Shown piece by piece: positions 1 through 10,993 of a stretch of 64,000 bases of DNA. The translations under genes and the position numbers were made by a program. How positions within the stretch are numbered: the first letter of the stretch is position 1; every line of letters starts with the position of its first letter. The DNA is from Dactylorhiza incarnata (lineage: Eukaryota; Streptophyta; Magnoliopsida; Asparagales; Orchidaceae), in the NCBI GenBank assembly GCA_033032865.1, contig JAWHQI010000040.1:8415001-8479000 (forward strand), read 5' to 3'. The notes under the pieces are model-generated. The model ran no database searches, was not told the origin of the DNA, and saw only the letters and a list, made by a program, of their open reading frames with translations.

Positions 1-313
1 TATCGACACTTGCGTCGACATCATAGTTGTTGACTATATTTGGAGCTACGCCGATTTCTCCTCGACGTTACGTCGACTTTGAAAAGCGCACGCAGACTGC
101 TTCTAGAAGCAACATCGACATGTTTTGGCACGCTGAATTTATCTCTTTTCGATGTTGCTTTGAATATTATCCTAAGTTACGACGATTCATCCACTCAAAG
201 CAACTCAGGTATTCGACTTTATTGTACTTTTTGAATTCTCTCCTTTTCGCTCTCCTCCATTTTCCTTTCTACTTCTCTCTTTCTGTTTCAGTGCAGGTAC
301 TCACAGGTAATCA
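1..313 (+). other. Leader upstream of the X1 third ORF
   Basis: No convincing coding sequence is seen here. The stretch is rich in TCGAC/CGACG words, as are the LTRs of Y. Near 285-297 it has a pyrimidine-rich run ending in CAG that resembles a splice acceptor just before the ATG at 314. In SIRE-type elements the third ORF may be made from a spliced RNA, so this could be an acceptor, but that is inference. Confidence 0.3.
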
Positions 314-1768
314 ATGGCGTCTCTTCCAAATCAAAGAGAGATTGTCGAATCAATTAATCTAGCCTTAGAGACATTGCTATCTATATTCAGTTCTCTCTAT
401 CTTGATTTCTCAAAAGACTGCTATCGAAAGCTGTTTGCCCAACCTCAATGCTCAAATCAATGCCATTGATAAAGAAGTAAGTTTATCAGTACTGTCTGCT
501 GATGCCTTTATATCCTTGTTCAACGATATAAAGTGGGGGGATAAGTGTACCAGCAGGCCACCTCAATATTAGTATACACTACAGCTCTCCCCTTGTCCCT
601 TGTTTCTTAAGGAGAGCCTGTCATCACCTCCAAGTTCCTTCTACTGCCATAATCCTTTTCTCGTCCAAGAACCCTGTCTTCAATACAGGGGGAGTCATCA
701 AAACAGGGGGAGAGTGATTTATTCTTAGATGATAATGACTACCTGAAGAGTCTGTAGGAGTCAAAAGAATGGGCTGAGTTACTTTTCCCTGAAACACCTG
801 ACTTCAGGCCCTACTCTGAAGAATCCACAACAACACCATCTCCAATCAAGCCTGCTGATCAGGTCACTAAACTTGCTCCATCATCTCCACCACAAGCTCA
901 ACTCCATCCTGATTTTACTCCAGCACCCACTCCAATTCTCCAAGCACTAGCCTTCAGTGGAAGACCTCCATACAGAGGAAGGGGGCATGGAAGGAATTGC
1001 AGGGGAAGGGGAAGAGATATTAGAGGAAGAGGATATGGAAGTGATATACCTATCTAGGAGAGGTATACAAAAGAGCAAAGAAAAGAGTACAAGAAGGACA
1101 GATCCTACTGCAAAACATATGAGAAGGTTGAAATCCCTGAAAATAAAATGAAGGAGTATATTGATCCAAAGCTTGACAGTGCCATAGATGAAATTAGAGA
1201 AAGAGATAAATATGAGTTTGAAGCTTCTCAACGAGAGCTTGAAGAAAAGAGAAGGTCGTTCATTGAAAGACTGCAGAAGGGTAAGGATGCTATGGAAAAA
1301 GAATAACTCAAGGAGACAATCCAAATTCCAAGCACACTCTTTGATCCTACAAAGTATATTACAACATTTCCTCATGCAAAACATCTTGAAAATAGAGGGC
1401 AACTTCACAAAGGAGGCCTTCATTGTGATCTGGATGAAGCAGAGCAACCACTACAAAAGAAAAGGAAGATTATATTCAAGACTATTCCAACTACTGATAA
1501 TACATAGTCAACATTCATTGTACCGGTCCCTGATGCAGAAGAACTAGATCTGGAAGAAATCAACCCGATGACAGCTAAAGTCTTTGGTTTGGGCTTCAAA
1601 CTTAATGATGTCTATTCTGAAGCAGAAACTGATCTGGAAAAGATCTTCAAGGAACATGAAAGAATTCAAAAGAATCCAGAGAAAGCCACCCCAGCAAACT
1701 TCAAATATGTGGAAAGGAAATTCAGAAAGGTCTATGAGGCCTTATCTACTTTTCTTAAAAGAAAGTAG
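314..1768 (+). pseudogene. Decayed third ORF (env-like position) of X1
   Basis: A broken protein gene lies between the missing pol and the 3' LTR, the position of the extra ORF of SIRE-like Copia elements. An ATG at 314 opens a short reading that soon stops. Later segments are coherent: a Pro/Ser-rich part (about 765-930), an Arg/Gly-rich part with RGRG repeats (about 955-1050), and a Lys/Glu-rich likely coiled coil (about 1070-1300). The C-terminal part, 1568-1768, ends in FLKRK and a stop. In-frame stops near 1303 and 1506 and frame changes show it is dead. No enzyme motif is visible. The role is unknown; the name rests on position and on X2 having a similar gene. Confidence 0.5.
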
Positions 1769-1941
1769 ATCATTTCATGGGTAACAAACTCTGATAAACA
1801 TCTATTTATATAAATTAGAAGTTTCCAATTCACCATGTCTTTGTGCTATTGTAAATGTATTTGTACTGTGCTTTTATTAACCTGTATGATTGAAATCACA
1901 TACATTATGTGTAAACTATGTTAAGATAAATAAATGGAGAT

Positions 1942-3330
1942 TGTTGGGAAAAACCCTTGTGATTTATCATCTTGGATGTATTACCCATATTGTATAGAGA
2001 GGGTAATCTGGTAATTAGATATCCTAGGATATCATATTCACTTAGAGTGTCAAGATCAGGTCTAAGATATGCACAAATTCATTTGAGTTAAAACTTGCGT
2101 CGAATAGAATTCGACGCAACTCTGATTGAGAGTCTAAGTAACTCAGACTGCTTGTCAAAGTATCAAGTAAAGTCAACGCAACGTCAAAATGAACTCAACG
2201 CAGAATGAAGAGCCTGTCGAAGCCACCTTAGAAGTCGATATAACTTTGACTTCAATTCGATGCAGAAGATAAAGTTGAAGTCCAAGTCTTCATCCCGATG
2301 GATGCGTCGATAAGTACTCGACGCAATGTCGACAACAGAGTTCATCCAGAGCTAATAAGTAATTCGAAGCTGCTTTTATAAGAACTCAGAGGTGCGTCGA
2401 TATGAAGAATAATGAAGTTGACGCAACGTTGAATACAGACAGAAATAGTATGTTTTCTGCTGTCCTTTCTGATTCTTCTCCAAAGTCCTTCAAAGATGAA
2501 ATTTGAATTACAACGGCTCGTTTATTGCCAAGAATGGAATGTATTATTTCAGAGGTACAACAAAAACAATCTTGGAAGTTATTCAAATCAGATGGATGGG
2601 TCGGGAAACATAAATAGAAGGAAATACTAATTGTCCAATGGATATTCCTTAAAAGGACAGAACAGAAGTGGAAAGAAATCAAACAGTATTCGACAAAGAA
2701 TAAGCATTCAGAAGAAGGAAGACATAAATAAGTAATTCATTATTCGAGCATCTTCTTCTTTTGAAGTTCTCTAAGATAGAAAGAGAAGAACTTCTCTGTA
2801 TAGATACAAAGTTGCTGCCACTTCTTCTTCAAATCATACAACAACAAGCAAAATAAGAGTACAGAGATCACAAGGATCAAAAGCTTATAAACCTTGCGTT
2901 CATCACTATCATAAGCAAGGGTTCATCTTATATAGATCCCAAAGAATATCAAAAGATCACAACTGCTGAAGGATTCATACAGCAGAATCATATTTTTCTT
3001 CCTCTTCTTCTTTCTTCTGTTCTTATTTTGTAACTAAGAAAGAGTCCTAAGAATCCCTCTTCAAAGGTTTCAGTTGGTTCTAAGAGTCTCCTTGTCAAAT
3101 GAATCAGTTGGTTCTAATAGTCTCCTTATCAAAAGACTCAGTGGTTCTAAGAGTCTCCTTATCAAAAGACTCAGTGGTTCTAAGAGTCTCCTTGTCAAAA
3201 GACTTAGTGCTGGTTCTGAGAGTCTTCTTATCAAGAATAGTTTATTGTGTATGCATATTTAGGGTAAAAGTTTTTAATACTCTATTCATCCCCCTCTAGA
3301 GAATACTCTGAGGCACACTGTATACTTTCA
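1942..3330 (+). repeat. 3' LTR of X1
   Basis: The LTR starts TGTTGGGAA directly after a polypurine tract and ends CTTTCA, where similarity to the X2 LTR also stops. An inverted repeat with 11-bp arms (TTGCGTCGAAT) lies at 2095-2119. A five-copy 33-bp repeat lies near the 3' end. The short CCCCCTCTAGAG tract near 3288 corresponds to the long G/C tracts at the same place in Y and Z. The 5' partner LTR is outside the window. Confidence 0.75.
3076..3245 (+). repeat. 33-bp tandem repeat in the X1 LTR (5 copies)
   Basis: GGTTCTAAGAGTCTCCTT recurs with starts at 3076, 3110, 3143, 3176 and 3212, so the period is 33-36 bp. Because the period is close to a multiple of three, it produces repetitive open frames that are not genes. 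An inverted array of the same unit lies at 3660-3815 in the X2 LTR. Confidence 0.85.
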
Positions 3331-3388
3331 GTAGGTATTCATGAACATGATGAATAGTATGTGTTAGGAACTTTGCCCACAATGTTCC
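3331..3388. other. 58-bp spacer between the tail-to-tail LTRs of X1 and X2
   Basis: This short unique stretch separates the 3' end of the X1 LTR from the 3' end of the inverted X2 LTR. With the flanking LTRs it forms a large imperfect palindrome. It holds no coding sequence and no clear target-site duplication. Confidence 0.5.
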
Positions 3389-4099
3389 TGAAAGTGCACA
3401 TTATAACCTCTGAGTATTCTTTAGAGGGGGAGGGGGGTGAATAGAGTTTTAAAACCTTTTACCCTAAGTACACACACACACAATAAAACTAACTATGCAA
3501 TCAGCACAACCCACTCAGAATAAAATAAGCATAGAAAATAGAAAGCAATAAACTATAAAGGGATAACACAGAAAAGCAAACACAGAAGACACATAATTTT
3601 TATAGGGGTTCCCCAAAATATGGGTAGTCCACTCTTCTACCACATTGGTAGGATTGCACTATATGTGCCTGAGTCTTTTGATAAGGAGACTCTCAGAACC
3701 AATACTGAATCTTTTGATAAAGAGACTCTTAGAACCACACACTGAGTCTTTTGACAAGGACACTTTTAGAACCACTGAGTATTTTGATAAGGAGACTCTT
3801 AGAACCAACTGAATCCTTTAGATTGAGATTCTTAGGACTCTTTCTTAGTTACAGTATAAAGAAATAAAAGTAAAGAAGGAGAAGAATATGATTCTACAGT
3901 AGGAATCCTTCTTTAGCTATCACACATGATGCTGGCTTTTGATGTTCTTCAGGATCTGTATATAATGAACTGTTATTTAAGATAGAGAAAAATGCTAGAG
4001 TTGTTTTGCTTATGATCCTGATTATCTCTGTACACTCGTTTGCTTCCTGCTGAAAGATATGAAGAAGAAGTAGCAGCCTTGTTTTACTGTATAGAGTTG
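3389..4099 (-). repeat. X2 3' LTR, distal part (interrupted by Y)
   Basis: The reverse complement aligns with the 3' half of the X1 LTR. It includes an inverted copy of the 33-bp repeat array (3660-3815) and the G-tract motif at 3423-3440 followed by TGAATAG. The LTR is cut at 4099 by Y and resumes at 12907. The bases AGTTG at 4095-4099 are the left target-site duplication of Y. Confidence 0.75.
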
Positions 4100-4369
4100 T
4101 GTTAGTTATTGGGTGTCGACTTATCACCTAGAGGGGGGGGGGGGGGGGGGGGGGGGGTGAATAGGTATTTCAAATTATTTTCTTTCCCCCTTTTTGGTGT
4201 ACTTGATTTCTGGTTAATAGATCTAAAGATTAGAATAACACAACACAGAAAGCACGCAAGAACTTATAGAGGTTCCTCAAGAGAGGGTGTCTTGAGTAGT
4301 CATCTTTCCCTGTGCGCCTACCTAGCAGTGTGCTGGGCTCGGCAAACTCTGCCAAAAATCTAGGCCCTC

Positions 4370-4745
4370 AAGCCTTACAACACGGACCCGCAAGTCCTAC
4401 GGCCTAAGCCTGCAAGCCCTTAGTACACCCGAGACCTCAAGCTCGACACTCAGGCCCTCAAGCCCTACCTAGCTCAGACCCGCAAGTCTAGCCTCTGCCC
4501 TGGCCCACAAGCCTTCATAGATCTCAAGCACTCAAGCTAGACAATCAGGCCCTCAAGCCCTACCCTAGCTCAGACCCACAAGTCTTGCCTCTGCGCTGGC
4601 CCGCAAGCCTTCACAAGTCTCAAACCCTCAAGCTTGACAATCTTGGACCCGCAAGTCCACTGTCCTGGCCCTCAAGCCTCACAACTCTCCAGCCCTCAAG
4701 CTAGACACTTAGATCTAAAAACAGATCTTATTGGTTTGTCCTGCA
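4370..4745 (-). repeat. Tandem CAAGCC-rich repeats inside the Y 3' LTR
   Basis: Words such as GGCCCGCAAGCCTT, CAGACCCGCAAGTCT and GGCCCTCAAGCCCTA recur with slight changes in units of roughly 45-120 bp. The same array is in the other LTR at about 11265-11655. The copies differ by point changes more than by number, so the array predates this insertion. Confidence 0.7.
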
Positions 4746-5085
4746 AGCCTTACAACAATAAAAGTTGAAATAAGAACTCTGCCCGATGGAGATCGACAAC
4801 TTAGCCTGATGGAGATCGACAACTTGGCTTGATGAAGATGCTTCTTGATTTGTCATTTTCAGCACTGGATCTTCTTCAGCCCTTCATCTTTTGCTTGATG
4901 TTGACCGACTTCTTATCTTGAGAGAAACTTAGCAGACGATGAAGCTTGACTGCAACTTGAAGAACACAGAATGATCATTTTGTTCTTTTCTACTTTCTTT
5001 CTTCACCGCCGCTTGTACTGTTGTATTGCTAGGCGGGACACTTTTTCGTTCCTTTATCTCTCTCTTCTAGGGCAACACTGTTTCC

Positions 5086-5093
5086 TATTTATA
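5086..5093 (-). promoter_or_regulatory. TATA box of the Y 3' LTR
   Basis: TATAAATA on the minus strand is the likely core promoter of the LTR. The other LTR has TATAAAAA at the same place (11987-11994), so the two copies have diverged at the core promoter. Confidence 0.55.
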
Positions 5094-6005
5094 GGACAGA
5101 TGAACTGCTTAACAGTCATATGCAATGTCCTATTCTGACAACCGCCCATTCCTTAAGAGCACGCACTGATTGGACAATCAAGCGGCGACATTAATTGTTG
5201 ACAGCGCGTCCGTCTACATTTGAAATTGTCTCGACGATATTCCCATTGTTACGACGACATGGATAATATCTCGACGACAGGACTTGTCATTGTTTTGGGC
5301 TTGGATAGATCTTCAAGTCTGCTTCCTTCCTCTTCAGATAGAGTTGTCTCTACGACACATAACATTCCTTCTGCATATGTACTTAATATGACATGAAGTG
5401 AACTAACTGATGTCGGCATAATCTTCAAGATTGCTTGATGTCGTTGTGATCACTTTGTCTTCTCGACGACATGATCGATATCATGTCGACAGACCGTTCT
5501 TCACCAACTGCCCGTATTTAGTGTTCTCGACGTCACGCCTTCTTTACGATGATGTCCAGTTGTCATCAATCTTACTTAGCCTCTTCAGCGATAAGGCTTC
5601 TTCTCGACGCTATATGTTCTTCTTCTTCATCTTCAACATTCTGATATCATCGTATAGAATTCACAAAAATATCAACATTTTGCCTTGCTCTGCATCTTCT
5701 TGACGATATGCCTGTTGTTGTCGATGATACGTCTGCTGTTGTCGACGAGATGCTTGGGCCTTTTTGACGACATCAGACACAACCATTCTTCTTTGCTTTG
5801 CCCATCATTTCAACGATGTGCCTGTACTTGTCGACGATATGTCCAGCCTTTTTCGACGATATTATACTTAGGCAGGTTATTGAAGTACTGGACATATTGT
5901 CTCATCTCTGCAAGCATGAACAAGATATGACATTAAATACAACTTGCATTTATCATTTAGCTGAGTACTTCTTCAAATCGGTAACACTGCTGGGCACTGT
6001 TCCCA

Positions 6006-6028
6006 ACAATCTCCCCCTATTTGAAGAA
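6006..6028 (-). other. Polypurine tract of Y
   Basis: Read on the minus strand, CAAATAGGGGGAGATTGT directly precedes the TGGGAACAG end of the 3' LTR. This is the expected primer for plus-strand DNA synthesis and sets the element's orientation. Confidence 0.75.
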
Positions 6029-6410
6029 GTCCTAACTTACCTCAGTGATAAATGCCACACATATAAAGATTTAACATTTCAGATAATCGCATCACATTAA
6101 GCAGCAATCACATTAATCAGCAATGAGAAAAATAGAATAAATGTTCTTGAAACAAAACACCAGGCACATAAATAGATTAATTGTTCATGAATGAAAGTTA
6201 TCATTCATTTGCCCCATTGTAATTTAGATTTTAATTAAGTGCTCTTCAGTGTCTGTTGCTGCTCGCCCCTTTGGCTTTCTTCCTTTGCCTCTGATGATAG
6301 TTGATGGGCATTGTAATATTCTTAGGAGAGGGATGAGGACCCTGTGGAAATGCTTGTTTATGATTCTTCCTCCTTTCCAGCTGTTTCAGATGCTTGTCCC
6401 ATTCAACTGT
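6029..6410 (-). other. Y sequence between third ORF and PPT
   Basis: No coding sequence is recognised. This is the 3' untranslated part of Y between the stop of the third ORF and the polypurine tract. Confidence 0.4.
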
Positions 6411-8561
6411 CTAATATACCCTTTGATGGTTCTCCTGAGGGTATCCAAACTGTACCCATGATTCTGTTATGATTTCTCTTGATACTGGACTCCACCTTCC
6501 TGATTGTGGATTCAGCTCAACTTCCCTCAGTCTCTTCTGCCTATATTTGTTAGTCTGAATTCTCTTTCTCTTCTTGGAAGATGCTGATTCTCCAATTTCT
6601 AAGCCATACTCTACTAAGTCAGTGCTTGCAGAAGGGTTGGCAGCCTCATATACTGATGGGGGTTTTTGCATTGTCCGCTTTACTTTATTTGCGATCCACA
6701 TCGCTTGATGGGATCCAGCATTTAGTATCTCATTCTCCCCCTTTAGGACTTGTTCAATCACCCGTTCCTCAAGAGCTTCTCTGGACAGAGTTAGCTGTTC
6801 ATGTAGATGCGGTTCAGTTATATCCACATTGTTTCTTACTTCAAGCAGATGGGTATCTAATGTATGTGCATTCTCATTGATCCTGTTTAGAATTTGATTC
6901 CTGTTATTGGTGGCACCTGTTTCTAACTGCCCAAAGGCATAGTCCACATTTTCTGAGAATGTTACTTGATTAGTCAGGATCGTATGGGTTTGATGTCCCA
7001 CTTTGTTGACTTCCTCACCCATCTTTTCTATTGCTGGAGCTGCCAGGGTGTAGAAGTGAGCGCACTGGGTGTTGAGGTGGAGTATGTCGCTCTTTACTTT
7101 TTGGATCTTGCCCTTCATCTCTTTCCTAAGATTATCCACAGTCTTTACTATAAATTGTTCTAGTTGTTTCCGTTGAGCAGTTAGAAGGGCTGTTATCATG
7201 TGAAGGAGAGAACCTGACTGAGCCGAGAATGGCTCAGAAGCTTGTTCTTCTTCATCCTCTTTTCCTTGTTGAGCTTCTTCAGAGACATCTTCAGATGATT
7301 CTTCACTAATGTGGACTGTAACCTTATCCTTCCCCTTGGAAACTGCTGGTAGTGTCTCACTTGGAGATATGAGCACAATCTGACTTGCTAAGATTAATTC
7401 TCTGTCGTCTGAGAGAGTGAGGTCTTCCATGGGCTCATGCATAGTGTCTTGATCTTCTGGGGTAGAGGGCACATTCTCTTGATCTTCTAGGGCAAAGTAC
7501 CCTAAATGGGTCTCCCCCTCAACTTGCGCATCACCTTGGGATGAGAGTCCTGCCAGGAGCTCCCCATCAATCATCTCTGCATCTTGGGCTGAGCTCCCAA
7601 GCTGGGACTCCCCCTCAGCAGGAACACTCCCCAAGTTGGGGTCTCTTTCTTCTTCAATAACCTCTTTGGTAGCAGGTTCAGGGGTTGATACACGAGCATT
7701 TACTCGAGTAGATGTCTCACCTTCAGATGGAGCAGGATGATGTGGGGGGTGAGGGACTGTCATCAGAACTGCTTGATGAATCTTCTTTTTTGGAGGGATC
7801 TGTTGGGACTGCTTGTTTATTTTGTTTCTTTGGAGCAGGCGGGATATCATATGATGGTTTAGGGATAGACCTATCCCATCGATCAAGCATCTTTGCATCT
7901 AGTCGTTTAGAGTAGTGCAGGAGCACTCCCATTCTCTTATGCAATATTTTACCCTTGGTGTTTAGAAGGAAGAGGGACAGTATTCTTCTATAGGATGGGG
8001 TTGTCAGGGTGCTTTTTATTCTCTGGAAGAGGAACTCACTCCAGTCGGTCTTTTTAGAATGGATTATCCGGGCCATGACACTGAACATGTCTTTAGAGAT
8101 TCGGTCATGGGACCCAGGTTTGCACAACAGAACTTTGCCAAGAATGTCGGCCAGCAGCTTCCCCTTTTGATTAAATTTCGCTCTCTTAATAGACCCATAG
8201 GTCTTCCCTGTGTGGTCGCACCAGGTATAGTTTGCTGACACATCCTCTGAGGTCAGCTCTTCTTCTTCCCCTCCCCTTGGATTCTTGGCAGATGTAGCAC
8301 TTTTCCTAGGCTTTTCGCATATATTTTAACCTTCTTACCTCCCACCTTATACTTGATCTGTGATTCAGTGTGGTTGATTCTTGCTTCGGCAAAGAACTCT
8401 GCTAGTTCACGGTGGAGAAGGACTGAGGGTTCGCATAGAAGATATACCAATCTTGATGACTCTAGTAACCCTATCACTGACCTTATCTCATCAGAGCAGG
8501 CATTGAAACCCCCTCGCTGGAGTTCACATCCTGACACTACTTCATCTATCTTGGGACCCAT
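6411..8561 (-). pseudogene. Third ORF (env-like position) of Y, coiled-coil protein
   Basis: Three overlapping minus-strand frames make one protein of about 700 residues broken by frameshifts near 8270 and 7740. The likely start is ATG at 8561 (MGPKIDEVV). The N-terminal part (HRELAEFFAEAR, then VGGKKVKIYAKSLGKVLHLP, then LLADILGKVLLCK) resembles the 'putative plant transposon protein' domain found in extra ORFs of plant elements; that is a recall-based match. A Ser-rich and then acidic linker follows. The last 250 residues look like a long coiled coil (AQRKQLEQFIVKTV and onward) with a basic KKRKRIQTNKYRQKR segment, perhaps a nuclear signal. No transmembrane helix is evident, so a true envelope function is not supported. 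Confidence 0.6.
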
Positions 8562-8993
8562 TGAGACACGGAGCAAGACGAAGCAGTACGTCGGAGACGA
8601 AGTGGTGGTTTGTCGAAGAATTAGCTTAGGGAAAATGAGAGCGTAATTTTCATCCTAGGCATTCACTCTATTTATAGTGGAAGTAGGTGAAGGGGTGCAT
8701 ACCTTTTTAATTTTATCGAGGAATCGATGACTACCGCATCGAGCGGCTCTGATTTATCGAACCGACAAAATTTTAAAATATTTGGATGATGTTTCGACGA
8801 TAGTGCTTGTCGTTGAAACACGTCTAGGATGCGCATCCTTCTTTCCTAGTCCATTTGTCGTCGCGACATCTACTATGTCGTCGAGATATCTAATTGTATC
8901 GATGATACAATTCTTCTTTACATGTTTGCCTATGACATTCTTCCGCCCTGCTTGGGAGTTATCTTTTGGCACCAACCCTGCACTAAGATTGTT
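8562..8993 (-). other. Y non-coding stretch between gag and third ORF
   Basis: This holds no recognised coding sequence. It is rich in TCGACGA/TCGTCGA words like those in the Y LTR and at the left end of the window, and has a minus-strand CTATAAATAG at about 8671-8680. Its position directly upstream of the third ORF suggests it could be a separate promoter for that gene, which is inference. Confidence 0.4.
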
Positions 8994-9112
8994 TGAGAGG
9001 ACCCAGCGCAACCAACTACACCAAAAGCCCGGACTGTTGGTGAAGGCGCAACTTGATATTTATATCAATGGAAGGGCGCTACGGGTCAAGTGAGGAGACG
9101 CTGGACCCAACA
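8994..9112 (-). repeat. TRIM 3' LTR
   Basis: 119 bp, TG..CA bounded on either strand. It adjoins the poly-C/poly-G tract at 9116-9130 that serves as PPT. Confidence 0.92.
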
Positions 9113-9289
9113 ATCCCCCCCCCCCCCCCCAGCGTCCAGCACGACCCGCAATTCAGAGGTGCTCCACATGGCCCGCAGGCTCATAGGTGGCTTGACACAT
9201 GGCTGCGGCCGCCTGACCCACCGGGACCCACACAGGTAGAGAGAATTTCAGGAATTATCAGCGCCCCCCCAGTCTCGAACCCGCAACCT

Positions 9290-9301
9290 GCTTTGATACC
9301 A
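9290..9301 (-). other. TRIM primer-binding site (initiator Met tRNA)
   Basis: TGGTATCAAAGC on the minus strand differs by one base from the usual TGGTATCAGAGC. Similarity to the complement of the tRNA T-arm seems to continue with AGGTTGCGGG. Confidence 0.8.
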
Positions 9302-9303
9302 AT

Positions 9304-9422
9304 TGAGAGGACCCAGCGCATCCAACTACACCAAAAGCCCGGACTGTTGGTGAAGGCGCAACTTGATCTTTATATCAATGGAAGGGCGCTACGGGTCAAG
9401 TGAGGAGACGCTGGACCCAACA
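9304..9422 (-). repeat. TRIM 5' LTR
   Basis: 119 bp, nearly identical to 8994-9112 and followed directly by the TTGTT target duplication. Confidence 0.92.
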
Positions 9423-9459
9423 TTGTTAATGAGCTAATTTTGCTTTTCCAGCCCATGGG

Positions 9460-10993
9460 CTAGAATAGCCTTCTTGTCCAATGCCCAGATTTGCGTCTAG
9501 TGGGCTCTTGGACTACCCTTGGAGCTGTTGGGTTGTACCAACATTCGATTGCAAAGTGCCCAGTCTTTACACAACACCAACTTTCAAACCTGTTGTATTT
9601 TCTTTTCTGGCTAGCTGTGTGAGCATGTCCTTTGAGTATGAACATAGAGATACTTGAAGGATACCAGTCTGTACTGATTGTGAGTGTGATGTTGACAATG
9701 ATCATCCACAGCTTTCCATCTGGAGTCAGTCTTCTTGAGTGATTTCTTCTCTTCTCTAGACCCACTAACTTCATGTCTCCTTGTGATCACCCTTTCATGA
9801 GGTACCCTTATGGTTTTTGGCATGTTCTTTGCTCCACTTGTGGAGCTCCCATTCTTGCGATACCCAAGATTGGGTTGCCTAGCATTCTTGTTGAAGGGTG
9901 AGATTACCTCCCCTAAGTTTGCCATCTTCTCACAGGGTCTGCCTGGTCCATTTTTCTTGAAGCATCCTTGCTCGCTTCTTTGAGTGGAGCAGCAGTCATT
10001 TACCAGTGGAAGAGGGGTCTCTGGTTTTTATAAGCTTACTACTGGCTTTCTTTTGATAGGGGATTTATTCTCCACACTCCTGACTTTATTGACCCTGGAC
10101 TTTAGAAGACCAACCTGATTTCTATCCTTCTTTAGAAGTACAACCTCCTTGGTTAGAGAGTAGCACAACTCCTTGCTATCTACTAAGGCTTTCAGGGTTT
10201 TTCCAAACTTGCTCATTAGATCAAGATTGGAGCTTGCATTGTAGTCTCTTTTGATCTGGCATAAATCTGCGTTCTCTAGAGTCAGCCTTTCAGCCTTTTC
10301 TGAGAGATCGGAGTATCTGGCTTGAAGAATTGATATCTCATCAGCTTGCTTTTTGCAGAGCATCTTGCTCTGTTTGAGAGCCTCCATAAGAGCATCATAT
10401 TGCATGGACATGTCATCATTCTCTGATGTGCTTGTCTCTGATTCCAAATCTGATATGGATAGAGGGGCTCTTATACATACTTGTTCAGGTGAGACTTCAA
10501 CCTAGATTTCTTCCTCTGACTCAGATAGAACAGTCGGTCCAAAATCAACATTCTCTTCTGAGTCTGAATAGCTTGAATCACTGTCGCTCAACGCTCTAAC
10601 TTCCTTCTCAGCTACACTGCTTCTATCTTCTTTTGATCCTTCCATAAGGACAGTTAGAGATTTCCTCATCTCTTTTGCAGTTGTGCAGTGAGCCAGTTCC
10701 TGAAGTGTTGAGATGTCAACTGCACCAGCTATAATGGCTTTGGCTTCCTTGTCCAAGCTGGCTAGGATGATCTCATCTGCAGTCATTTTCTTGAGCATTG
10801 TCTTGGGGACATATGGCCCTTCTTGAACGATTTGAAACATTCTGGGATCCACTGCCTCCATGAATATTCTAGCTCTTACTTTCCAAAGGGCAAAGTTCTC
10901 CCTGGAGCAAACAACTATCCTTGATTCTATAACTGTGGAAAGTAGACACCCACTGGTAGATTTGTTCAAGCTGTTAAGCTTTTCTTTGAACAA
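9460..10993 (-). pseudogene. gag of Y (SIRE-like Copia)
   Basis: A minus-strand gag broken into several frames. The N-terminal block (10993-10502) has ENFALWKVRARIFMEAVDP, KEAKAIIAG and CTTAKEM, matching the Copia capsid pattern of a W-K core and an A-K-x2-I helix. It runs directly into an acidic Ser/Asp segment, so part of the usual capsid seems deleted. A coiled-coil block follows (10447-10028). The C-terminal part (9925-9460) contains CCVKTGHFAIECW, a zinc knuckle lacking the usual C-x2-C spacing. The gene starts about 20 bp inside the PBS and is followed by the TRIM, not by pol. Confidence 0.7.

Larger units (their letters stand above)
1..3330 (+). mobile_element. X1: 3' part of a SIRE-like Copia retrotransposon
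   Basis: This is the downstream end of a plus-strand LTR element that begins outside the window. It holds a decayed third ORF (314-1768), a purine-rich tract (AAATGGAGAT) just before 1942, and one LTR (1942-3330). The order ORF, polypurine tract, LTR shows that this is the 3' LTR. The LTR matches the inverted LTR of X2 through most of its length. The Copia/SIRE assignment is an inference from the GGAGATTGTTGGG junction, the extra 3' ORF and the AGAGG/G-tract motif shared with Y and Z. No pol is in view. Confidence 0.65.
4100..6005 (-). repeat. Y 3' LTR
   Basis: The LTR begins TGTTAGTTATTGGG and ends TTCCCA on the plus strand, next to the PPT. It carries a run of 25 G at 4133-4157, a tandem array rich in CAAGCC words (about 4370-4745), a minus-strand TATAAATA at 5086-5093, and many CGACGA/TCGTCG words between about 5230 and 5870. 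Short open frames inside it are not genes. Confidence 0.88.
8994..9422 (-). mobile_element. TRIM retrotransposon (429 bp) inserted in Y
   Basis: Two 119-bp direct repeats, 8994-9112 and 9304-9422, each begin TGAGAGGACC and end GGACCCAACA. They differ at only about two positions. The element is flanked by TTGTT at 8989-8993 and 9423-9427, a perfect 5-bp target duplication. Read on the minus strand, the right LTR is followed by the PBS TGGTATCAAAGC (9301-9290), and the left LTR is preceded by a G-run and ATTG acting as PPT. The interior is only 191 bp and codes for nothing. All hallmarks of a terminal-repeat retrotransposon in miniature are present. Confidence 0.93.

Noticed and set aside
947..1447. 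166-codon minus-strand frame
   Set aside because: Lies opposite the coherent plus-strand third ORF of X1 and has a composition typical of a shadow frame.
3074..3299. Repetitive open frames (SLLIKRLSGSK type)
   Set aside because: They come from a 33-bp repeat in the LTR, whose period is a multiple of three; no start context or homology.
6411..8561. True envelope gene of an infectious element
   Set aside because: No signal peptide or membrane helix is visible; the protein is a coiled coil with a basic segment.
9268..9290. tRNA gene suggested by GGTTCGAG
   Set aside because: No cloverleaf could be built around it; it belongs to the TRIM primer site region.
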